Source of the DNA: Opisthocomus hoazin
Lineage: Eukaryota; Chordata; Aves; Opisthocomiformes; Opisthocomidae
Direction of reading: 5' to 3'
NCBI RefSeq assembly: GCF_030867145.1
Contig: NC_134421.1
Coordinates: 22,947,979-23,011,978 of the forward strand
DNA: 64,000 nt
In this document: piece after piece, positions 50,672 through 61,308 of the stretch
Layout of the letters: each line of letters starts with the position of its first letter
How positions within the stretch are numbered: position 1 is the stretch's first letter
Position numbers and translations under genes: made by a program
The notes under the pieces: model-generated
The model's database searches: none
What the model was told of the DNA's origin: nothing
What the model saw: only the letters and a program-made list of their open reading frames with translations

Positions 50672-50727
50672 AACCTCAATAAACAAAAAAATTGAGGTTC
50701 AGCTATTAATTGAATTAATAGCTGAAC
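50672..50727. repeat. Two overlapping palindromes
   Basis: AACCTCAAT (50672-50680) pairs exactly with ATTGAGGTT (50691-50699) across a 10-nt A-rich loop. The overlapping 31-bp palindrome 50697-50727 has perfect 15-bp arms (GTTCAGCTATTAATT and its reverse complement) around a single G. The two share GTT, so only one stem can form fully at a time. Confidence 0.93.
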
Positions 50728-52496
50728 TCCTGTGTTACCCAGCAAGCCTATAGCTAGACCTGACTGGAAAGTGGTCTTGGCATTCATTCTAAAATCTGAG
50801 AAGATGTCCTAGAAATACTGATTAGAGTGGTGATTTTCAGAACTGAGCTGTTGGTGGGGCATAGCTAAAACCATGAACAGCAGGTATTGCAAAAAAGATT
50901 TGTCTAGAACAAGTATCTGAAAATGTCTTTTGGAGTACTAAGATTTAAAAGGGCTGTAGACCAGATTCTGTCTGGCATAGGTGGATATCAGAAATACCTC
51001 CTCACAACAGAGTTAAAGTGGGAAAAATATGTAGGTGGGAGGAATATCCATCTCTATTGATCTAAACAGCACAAAACTTGAATAGCTACATTTTTCAACC
51101 AGAACTACACCAAAGCTCAAAGAGTTGAAGAGTCAGAGGGCTGGCTTTCATTGTACTTAATTTGATGGTATTTTTATGTGCTCCACATGACTGTCTGGTA
51201 ACTGCTTTTTAAGGGAAGATTATTTCAGTGAAGGTGCAAGTATTATTGAGTATGTGTGCATCTCTAACAGATCTCTTAAAAGATGGATGTCTAAACTCAT
51301 GTCAGGATGAGCCAATCCTGTAACCATTAAAGTCAAAAGCAAAACTTGTAAAATGAGGTGGTTAAAGAGGATTTCTGAAAGGCTTTAAATGATAAACATG
51401 ATTCAATTTACATTTTACATATAATATTTCCATAAACGTATTTACCAATTACCTAAGGCCTTTGCAAGTGTTTGCCTAATAATATGTACAAACATCCAGA
51501 AAAAGTATATTGAATAATAGGAATAGAAAGCTTTCTTCAAAATGCCTCTCAGAACTAAGACCTGCAGAAGGCAAATGGTGGTAAACTTCCTTATTAAGTT
51601 TGAATTATCCCTTTAAAATTAGAATAGATTTTCCAGGAATTACTTAATCTTTCAGGACTACAGAGTATATTGTTACCTTCAGAAATTTAATATGTGTAAA
51701 TGGTCTCTCTAGGCAGTTCGGTGATGGACATCTCATGTTTCCTCACTGGTTATTGAATGGCTTCGAGGCAGTCATGAGGTTCACCCTAGTTTTTGACAAA
51801 CTTGCTGCCCTAGGAAATCCATCTCATTGTTATCCTCAGCTAGTGCACCCTGGAAATATGTTCTTTCAGATTTTCTCCTAAAGTGACCAGATTTTGTTCT
51901 GCCACATTATGAAAATGGATTCCTGAAACATCTTGCTGCCTGAGAGGTGGTAGACTGTAGTTTCTCTAAGTCAGCAGTTGTTTTCATGTCTCTTTTTAAT
52001 CCTAATGGTCTTGATCAACTTGATTTAGTTACCAATGGGATCTAAATCAGAACAGATTTGGGAAGGCAAGAGCTTTGCTGGCTTTAGGATCCTGAACAGA
52101 GAACATCTAAATCTAAGTGGAGTTGATTGCAGTGGGGATCATTAGCTGTAACTCAGCTGGATGGAACCATTTCTCAATTGAATATGTCTGTCCAGTATCA
52201 ATTTTACAGGATACCAGTAGTTCTCATAATTCTGTATTAATGCTAATTGTAAATACTGTATAGTGTTCACCACAGAGAACAAATGATTAACTTTGCTCAT
52301 GTGGCTTGCAAGGTCAAATTTTCTATGACATTGTTGCAATATTTCTGGTGGACATCAAGGAAATTTTTGCATTTTTTCTTGTATCTTAGTATAGGCATAA
52401 GAAATGGGATCTATAACTGAGTAGTTTCTTATTTGTCTTTGCATACAAACCCCATTGCTACCTTAAGGCAGGCATTGGCTCTTCTGTTATGTCAAC

Positions 52497-52522
52497 AGAG
52501 CTCACATTTAGAGCTCACATTT
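52497..52522. repeat. 13-bp tandem duplication
   Basis: AGAGCTCACATTT is present twice in direct succession with no mismatch. Confidence 0.93.
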
Positions 52523-54312
52523 TAGTCTATCTGTACCATCACCGTATTTAAGTGCTGTCCTGTAGTCCTTTGGGCAATCTGCCTATACATCTGTCATGTA
52601 CTTGGTCTCTCCCATGCTCTTTAGAAGGGCTGAAGATGATCTGTTAGAGTGTTTGGTTTGTTTTGCTGTGGACATCTTGCTATAAATATGTTAAAGAAGG
52701 TGTGGCCAAAATTGTTACAGGTTCATCAATGTACTATAGTTTCTGTAGGGAGCATGCCAGGGTAACTATAGCTTCCTTGTGCTAACTTCTTGGTTTGACA
52801 GCAATTACATCTTCTTCTCTCCCATACCTTTTTATTAGTAAAGTACCTCTTAAAAATCTAAAAATTTGAAGTACTTTCTAGTGTTTAGCTTTTCTCTTGA
52901 AGATAGAAGCTGAAGACACAAAACATTTCTGCTAAATTAAATGTTGAATATTAAATGTTGTTGGAAAATGGCAAATCAGATGCCTCATCTGAGTCTTTTA
53001 CATGGTTCAACACCAGACTGTGCTTAGGTTATTCTCTTTCTTTTCCTTTGGATAGACTTTCAAACCCTCCAAAAAAGTTAAATTGGAATCAGTACGTTCC
53101 CACAAAGTTCCTTATTCATTGGATTAGTAAAAATCAACAAAAACATCTTTTTGGAGAATTTTCAAATACTGTGAATCACTGCTTAGTTTTCCAGCAAGGT
53201 AGTTTTATTAATAGGACTGCAAAAGGCAAATCCTACTGTGAAACATAAACAATGACTTGCCATTTTTGGTAGCACGTTGTATCTGTCCTTTTGTTTTGTA
53301 CTAATGCACGGCCTGTAAAGCCACTTCAGCACGGTGTCTGCTGGGTGTACATGCTGGACTAGTAAGCCTGTAATGTCTACAGCAGCATATGAAACATCAC
53401 AGACTTCTGAAGTAAGTCCACATTTATGGAGTTTAACATAACCTCATTAGGCAGTCCCAGATATTTGCAGCCTTGTATTTACATGGTTCTGTACGGATGA
53501 TGGTATAAAATGACATGTCGACTAGTATTGACTAGTGACTAAAACCAGTTATGGAGATAACCAGTGTCACCTTGTTGGTTGCAAAATGTTAATCCATCCA
53601 TTTAATACTGGAATCTGACAGAGAGTCTGAAAGACAGTGGAAATCCGTGGCCTTTTCTGCATGAGGAGATTTAGCTGGCAAACAGTCTATTGGCGTAGGG
53701 CAGCTAGTAAGTTCTTTTGGCAGAATGCATTCACATTTGGCTGCTGCTGTTGGCAATATATTTCTTCATGGCTTCAGATTGTATTGGCTAAATATATGTA
53801 GCATGTAAGAGGATCTTGGTAACTGTGTCTGTAATGCTGTGCAGTACTCGTCTTGAAGCCAAATGTGCTAACTATTCACTCTGCACTTATTAGGGTGTAC
53901 TTATTGCTGAATCTGGGGACACATGAAAACAGCTGGTTCTCCAGCAGGAAAGATATTGGGTGGTGCTGGTGTTTTAAAGTTTGTTCAAGAGTGTCCTTAC
54001 TGATATGTGGATAGGCTGTGTGCCTGGCTAATTCATTTGTCTGTGCAGAGAAGATGGTTCCTTGTCCTTAGGACAGCTGTGTTGTCGCTTGCTGTGAAGT
54101 GTGATGGGTTTGTAGGCAGTCTGAGGTATCTATGTGTAGACCTGGCTATATTAACCTGCTGTTATTTGGCATGCAGCTAGGTGAGGCTGCTTTTGAATAT
54201 TGAATATTGAGCAAGTATCCTTCAACAACTGAGGGAGCTGTGCATTAAAACCACAGAAACTGCTTCCTCAAGGCTGTATTTAGTATTCTTCACACCTTTT
54301 CCCATTCCCATC

Positions 54313-54800
54313 ATAGAATCATAAAATTATTTAGGTTGGAAGGGACCTCTGGAAGGTCACCTAGTCCAATGCCTTGCACAAAGCAGGTTCAAGAGGATCA
54401 GGTTTCTCAGGGCCCTGTCTGCTTGAGTCTTGACCACTTTCAAGGACATAGATTCTGTAACCTCTCTGGACAACCATTTTTTTGACTACTTTCTTATATC
54501 TACTCAGAATTTCCCCTGTTCAGCTTGTGTCTATTGCCTCTTGTTCTATTGCTGTGCATTTCTGAGAAGAGTCTGGCTCCATCTTGCTTGCATCCTCTGA
54601 TGAGGTAGTTGTAGACAGTAATAAGGTCTCCTCTGTCTTCTCTTCTAAATGGACAAACCCAATTCTTCCATCCTTGCTATGTACATCGTGTGCTTTGTCT
54701 CCCAATCAGCTTGGTAGCCTTCTGCTGGACTCACTTCAGTACATCAGTGTCTTGTGATGGGGTGCCCCAAACTGAACATGACACTCAAAGGCATCTGTAA
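54313..54800 (-). mobile_element. CR1 LINE 3' fragment, diverged
   Basis: Reverse-oriented CR1. The plus strand begins TCATAGAATCATAAAATTAT then TTAGGTTGGAAGGGACCTCT and CACCTAGTCCAATGCC. The inner part carries the ORF2 end (GAGAAGAGTCTGGCTCCATC, CTTGGTAGCCTTCTGCTGGA). Many mismatches and small indels suggest middle age. It is truncated near 54800. Confidence 0.9.
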
Positions 54801-57800
54801 AATAGCGAAGCTGTACTGAGAAGTGAAGTGATGCTGTTTCTTGTAGGATGGGAAAAACTTTGCTCTATAAGCAGACCCAAGATGTCCAGAATGAGTGAAC
54901 ACCAAAGAACAGCAGTGTCTAGTGAGAAGTCTGGTTTCCTACAGGTGAAATGGTTCTGAAGGTGAATGCCATGTGTTGTATACTACATAGCTTCTGCAAC
55001 TCTCATGTCCGTTGTGGGCTTGTTCAGGTGGAGAAATGAAATATTTGTTCCAACTATTGAAGTCAGAGATATGCCAATTCTGTCTGCCATATGTGCCAAT
55101 TGTTTGAGGGAGCGAGAAAGAGAGCATTGTGATGGCATGCACCAACCAGACAGCAATTGTTTTTGTTATCACACATGCAGAAATTGTTTTAGCAATTAAT
55201 TTTGGGGAATTTCCATCTAATACAAAATAGCATGAAGCTGGATTTTCAGAAAATAGACCTTTATCAAGCTTAGCTTACAATATGGGCAGTGTAAAGTGCT
55301 GTCCTTGGCATTTATACCTGCTTCTGTGTAGGAAGATTCATAGCAGATATTCTGCTCCATTTGTGTTCAATAGTGCTATAAAACGGAGCGAGGAAGATGA
55401 TGTAGATCTTTGACTAAAGGGGGTTATTTTTCACGCTATGTTGTGGATTTGTGTTGCTATTATTTTGATTTTCTGATCAAGAATGCAGCTTAGTATCCTT
55501 TTTTCTTTGAAAATTGTAGCATATATTCATGCAGTTTTCAGTCTTTCAGTTTTTGTTATAAGACTCAGCAACAGGAGGGAGTTTAAGTTCCCAATTTAGA
55601 AAAGAGAGCTTCTCTGATCTATGTCTTTCCCATTTACCATGTAGAGTATTCTACACATAGAGTATTCTATATGGTAAGGCATGCCCTCCAGATCCATGTC
55701 AGTCCATACAGGAGGATGTGATAGCTTAGAAATCCTGGAATAACTTTGAATGTCTGTGATTCCACTGTCCATCTAGAGCTCGTTGTGGAGGGATCCTGGT
55801 TGCCCAGTAGTCTGGAAATGATGGAAACTGTAACAGCTATAATAAAAGGTCTCTGAGAGGAGTGAATGTATGCCACAGGCTTACTGGCTGGAATTCATCT
55901 TACCAAATACAGACAATTCCTCGCCTGGAGGAATTTTCATTTATTGTGTATGGAGAGAAACAGGCATTTCTAGGGCTTGTTTTTTTCATTTTGCAGCACA
56001 AGTTATCTCATCGCAGTGTCACTGTCTAAGATAAACCAGATGAATCCCTTGTTAAATGCCTGTTTTCTACATTGGTTTTAAAGGATACCCGAGGTGACTC
56101 TTTCAGCTCTAGAAGTGTGTGCCATAGCCGACTAAAGCTGGTTATAATAGGTTGGCCTTTATTGTAATGGCAGCAGAGAGAACTTACATTGCTCGGGGGA
56201 ACTGGTTTAACTTTCCCAGCTTTTTGCCCCTGGTATTTTGAGAGGGACTGGAAGTGGAGCAGGAATGCACACAGACTTGTGCTAGCTGAAAGTTATTTTT
56301 CCTGGTTAAGAGTTCTTTATTGACTAATGACCGTTCTAGAGTAAAATGTGGAATTCATCCATGCCTAAAATTTTCACGGTTCCAACCTGCCTTCCTGGGT
56401 TGAGTTTTTTGAGCTTATTAGGAACGTAAACATCACACTGTTGGATGCACAGTGGGTATTTTTGGAAAAGATGCTACTGGCTGGTCATCTCTGTTTCCAG
56501 GGTTTGAACAGCTACGCTGTGCTATGGTTAGTTTCTGAAGCATTGGATTTCACCTCTTCTGTTTTCTTAGAGAAGTGCTGATAGCTCTTAGCTTCTGAGG
56601 TTTTGGAAACAGTGGGCTGGATGAGTGACAGTAGATGTCTGAGAATCAGACTTTTGGGATCTATTTACCTTGTTGTACAGGGTGGGGATATGGGAAACCA
56701 GATAAATGGGAATAACAGGATGCAGGAGGAGAAAAAAGGGAGCTAGGAAGGAGGACATCACCAGAAAAGAAAGGAACAAATCCCCCATATTTTTCCGCAC
56801 AAGATGTGCCTGCTGAATTTATTTTCTTTGCATCTGTGTGATCACCCACAACAGAGTACCCTGTGTTGTGTGTGAATATAAGCATTTTACAAGAAGTGAG
56901 CATTAATTGTGAAATGCAGTAGTTGAGGCACCAAGTTGAAGAGTGTCACATAAAGTACTGGCCAAGGAAGAGCTGAGAATAGGACCTGAGTGAGGCCTGG
57001 TCAATAAATACATAGGGAACATTACTGCCATACACTGCTGACTGGTGATATACCCTGTTGGTACTGAGATTATAGTTAATGCAATGATCGTTAAACACAA
57101 TATTGCTGCAATGTCAGTGCCATCTGTGATAGTAGTTTTGAAAACAGGGAAGAAACCCCACGACTACAGTATACTGCTGAATAAGTAGGAGAGATCAAGG
57201 CCATTGTTAGTGTCCCAAGTCCCTGCAACAGCAAATAGTTTTTAAGATAAAATTCCCAGATAACTTTAAAATGTAAACTACATCCTATGTTATGGGATTG
57301 TTCTCCTCCGCAGAAACTTGACAATATCTTCTGGATTGATCTTGAGAATCTTTCATCCTGGTCTTAACTTTTCACAAGACCAATCAGCTCTGTTCTAGCC
57401 ATAGTTCCAATGTATAAAGGAAGGGGAAAGAAGACATCCAGGGTTCAGCTGGGATAGGGTTGATTTTCGCAAGAAGCTGGTTGGGCTGACCCAAACCAGG
57501 CAATCAAATGGGATATTCTATCCCATGTGATGTCGTGCTCAGTATTAAAGTGGGGAGCCGGCTGAAGGAAGGGGATTTGCTCCTCAGGAGCAAGGTGAGC
57601 ATCAGGCGGTGAGAACATTGCATGCTGTATATTCCTTTTATCAGTATAATTGTTGTTATTTTCTTCTGCCTTTGCTGTTCTGTTAAACTGTTTTTATCAC
57701 AACCCACAGGTTTTGCATTTTCCTTCTGATTCTCCTCCACTGGGGAGGGGGAGTGAGAGAGCAACTGTGTAGTTCTTTGTTGCAAACTGAGGCTAAACCA

Positions 57801-60798
57801 CAACAGAAGAGCAAACCAGAAACCAGAACAAGCCCTCTGATCCAGTGGGTAAAAACATTTGTTCCTTGTTCTCTCAAGTGCACAGCAGAATGGCATTGTA
57901 AGGTGCACATGGTTGCAAGCAAACTCAGTCAACAGTGATCAAGACTACTTCCAAATGTGCTTTGTAAGCAGCAACAGAGTGAAACAAACCAAAGAACTAT
58001 ATCACAAGCATAAATTCATGTCTCAAATTTATGCTGTGCTCCTTCTTAAGACAGTTTAATTTGTGTGTTTGGGCCAAAGCGTACCCAGTAATGGAGCCTT
58101 GTCTTGATTGCCAAGAAAAGGTGTGTTTTCACTTCAGTAGCTTATTTGTTAATTGTCCTGCTGCAAAATACCTTGTCTCCACTATATCAATTTTACTACG
58201 TAATAAGCAAAGTCACCTCCAGGCAAGGATACAGAAGACATGGTTTTAGGAATGCTCTGGCAAATACTACCTTTTAAAAACCTGTTTTCCACTGAATCAG
58301 AAGGTGTCCAATTCAGTATTTTCATGTACAGGATGGTGTTTCAATTATAGAGTAGTGGCTATGGAACTTGTCTAGGATTTTAGACTCTTGTCTTCATCTG
58401 CTCACTGTCTCTTCCACATCATTGGATATTCTGCTTAGCCTTTAGGCTGCTATTAGTTATTGTGAAGTGGGTCCCATCTGCACGCAGTATAAAAACAAAT
58501 GACAAACTGTGATACTGTGTCCAAACCAGAATTGTTTTGCGGCCCTCAGTCGTGAAGATAAAGCCTTTGATAAAGTTTGTCCAGTACCCAGAAAAGTGAA
58601 TCCGTGTTTTCAGTTGGACCCACAATGTCTGTAAGATTGTTGCATGTGTAGTCTGCTTGTGTCTACACCTGAGCCGGCTTTCAGCTCTTTAGATGAAGTA
58701 CCAAGGGTAGGGTAACTTTTTCAGTTACCTCTCTAGTTGGTTCTCCAGCAGATTCAAAGAGCATCAGTAAGTATTCCTGCAGAAGATGTATGGGTCGGGT
58801 GGAGACTTGGTGTCACAGAGCTTAGGAGAGGAAGGGATGTTTTCCAGCTGCTGGTGGAAAGGTATGAGGCTATGTGGTGCTCAGCAGGATATTTTGTAAT
58901 TGAACTCTTAAAGTCTTAACTCAGCAGGCTAGTTAAAATCGCAGAATAGACACTGAAATATTCCTCTGTCAAAGTTAATTTATATACTGTGGAATACATT
59001 TTTGTGGCTTCGTTGGCTATGTAGTATGTGGAAGACATCCTTCTGCCTACACATTTCTGTTGCAGTGACTGGGTAGACTCAGGAAGAAACCCACTGTTGG
59101 ATGGTGGTAGAGGCACAGAAGTTCCTTGCAGGAAGAAGATGGAGTGATGACAATTGCAATAATGTGCATTATGCCAAATCTCAGACTATTATGTGTATTT
59201 CTAAAATCTTGGCTCCTGGAGTTAGATACTAACTTCCCCTATTTAAGATGGAAACTTTCAAGCGCTTGTAGTTACAAAAAACGCAAACCTGAAAGATTGA
59301 ACCAGAAGGCAACAAAGTCATAAACATATTTTAAAAAGCTCTCAACTTCTCTAGCAGTCTTGGTATTTGGGAGTAAGTTCATTGTTTTGGAATGTTAATC
59401 TTAACAGTATCACAGTCTTCTGTCCTGCTTCCTTTCCTTTCCACTGCCTCTGAGGACTTCAAATCACAAAATAACTTAAAAGCACCCAGTATTTATTGTG
59501 AGATTATGTAACTTGGTCATCTGGTGTTCGATTACTTCAGCAGTTTCAGAGAAAGAGTTGAATACAGCTGCTTCATTCATAGCTGAGCCTTATACAGCTG
59601 ATTTTTAGGGGCTTTGAACCTGTTCAATTTCCAAGCAGAAGTCAGTGGGAATTAGCGCTATGGCACTAGGAGCAAGTTTGAAACCTTATTGACCAAGTAA
59701 GGCCTTTTCTTCCCCAATACTCTACTGAGTTACTGTGTTGTAAATACAGGGAAGTCTCTACAAACAGATTGTATAATAGACTTTCAAGGACTTTTCTATG
59801 TGCATTTTGAAAACAGTATCTGAGTATGAGCTCCTAGATTTGAGCTCCCTTTTATGGGAAGCTTGCATCTAATTTCTAGACCTAAACATTTGAATTGTAT
59901 GTTTAGACATGAAGTGTCACATTTTCACTGTATAGAACTTGCCCAAGAGTTTGTCATACCCTTCAGAACCAAGTAACCAGCGCAAAGTCTCACTAGTACT
60001 TAGGGTACAAGTACTTACATACTTGTTTGAACTCCTCTATTCTGCCTGATAAAGGAATTTGATATACTTCTGCTTTCTCTTCCCAAGTTCCTCCATCAAC
60101 AGAATAGCGTTGGATATACACATGAAAATCTATTTTCAACTTATTTCTGTGAAGAAGCGGCTAATTCAAAAGGACATTTCATGACAGTACCGAGGAAAGA
60201 GTGTGACTTTTTCAAATATTAAAGCTTGGAAAATTCAGATTTGAATGTGCTAGATTTAGCCAACCTACTGTTAAATCAAAACGTTACGTAACATGACTTT
60301 CTGAGCTTTTCCTGTCTGTTCTTTTTAACGTGTTTTTCACTCTGAGTTCTGTTTATGAAATTCCTGTTGAAATAGTTCTTTTTAATCAGTCTTTAAAAAT
60401 GTTTTCAGTTTTACTTTTCAATGGTTCCTTTTTCATGTATGGGGTGTTCGTGTTTCAGCTGTAGAGTCTGATGACAGTGTCAGTGTTTGTCACTTTTTGA
60501 ATCAGTTGAAAAACTTGTCAAAAAAAATCAAGAAGCAAAAGAGCCTCAGAAGTTGCATTTTTTAATTGACCATGTATTCACAGGTTTTTCATCTTTGTTT
60601 TCTTTTTTGGTCTGCAGATTGAGCTGAATAAGTAACCACTGTATATTGATGTTAACTGTATCAGAAGATTCTGTTTGGTAGTAAGAAATTCAGAAGACTG
60701 TATAACAGTGGCAGTATAACAGAGACCTCTTGTCTATATTTGAACCTAGTGGTCAACTGTTGCTTAATGCCACCCCTTTCTGATGCTGAAGGTCTGAT
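54801..60798. other. Intergenic sequence, no gene seen
   Basis: No exon, RNA gene or clear transposon recognised. A mixed inverted/direct repeat lies at 55634-55677. Short open frames here show no resemblance to known proteins. Confidence 0.6.
55634..55677. repeat. Inverted repeat enclosing a direct repeat
   Basis: TTACCAT (55634-55640) and ATGGTAA (55671-55677) are exact inverses. Between them lie two near-identical copies of TAGAGTATTCTA, itself close to palindromic. Confidence 0.85.
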
Positions 60799-61113
60799 GT
60801 GCTTATAAATGCTTATAAATATCTGAAGAGTGGATGTCAGGATGATGGGGCCGGACTCTTTTCAGTGGTGCCCAGTGACAGGACAAGGGGCAATGGGCAC
60901 AAACTGAAGCACAGGAATTTCCGTCTGAACATGAGGGAGAATTTCTTCCCTCTGAGGGTGATGGAGCACTGGAACAGGCTGCCCAGGGAGGTTGTGGAGT
61001 CTCCTTCTCTGGAGATATTCAAGACCCGCCTGGACAAGGTCCTCTACAACCTATTGTAGGTGACCGTGCTTCGTCGGGGGGGTTGGACTAGGTGACCCAC
61101 AGAGGTCCCTTCC
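60799..61113 (+). mobile_element. CR1 LINE 3' fragment, interrupted by another CR1
   Basis: Plus-oriented CR1 that still encodes an unbroken ORF2 C-terminal stretch: ...[17 protein letters not shown]... and ...[19 protein letters not shown]... to a TAG after LYNLL. It then runs through GGTTGGACTAGGTGACCCAC to GGTCCCTTCC, where the sequence is broken by a minus-oriented CR1. Its tail resumes at 61281. Bases 60984-61043 are identical to 8923-8982. The reverse-transcriptase core is absent, so it is inactive. Confidence 0.95.
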
Positions 61114-61280
61114 ACAGAATCACAGAATGGTAGGGGTTGGAAGGGACGTCTGATATTGAGATATTTATAAACATTTATTAGGTCCCCTCTCAGCCTTCTC
61201 TTCTTCAGGCTGAACAAGCCCAGCTCGCTCAGCCTCTCATAGGAGAGATGCTCCAGTCCGCTCATCATCCTCATAGCCCT
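61114..61280 (-). mobile_element. Nested CR1 fragment with internal deletion
   Basis: In minus orientation it encodes [20 protein letters not shown], then [18 protein letters not shown]. It then jumps straight to the CR1 3' tail (CGTCCCTTCCAACCCCTACC then ATTCTGTGATTCTGTG). The several hundred bases normally between these parts are missing. It lies inside the tail of the plus-oriented CR1 that flanks it. Confidence 0.88.
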
Positions 61281-61308
61281 AAAACCCCAAACATTCTGTG
61301 ATTCTGTG
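61281..61308 (+). mobile_element. Tail of the interrupted CR1
   Basis: ACCCCAAACATTCTGTG then ATTCTGTG continues exactly where the element ending at 61113 (GGTCCCTTCC) should go on, completing its 3' octamer tail. Confidence 0.9.

Larger units (their letters stand above)
48884..54312. other. Intergenic sequence, no gene seen
   Basis: AT-rich single-copy sequence. Two overlapping palindromes lie at 50672-50727 and a 13-bp tandem duplication at 52497-52522. The stretch 49490-50060 lacks repeats and has mixed composition, but shows nothing that can be annotated. Confidence 0.6.

Noticed and set aside
60799..61059. 86-codon plus-strand frame as a host gene
   Set aside because: It matches the CR1 ORF2 C-terminus and continues into the CR1 3' tail.
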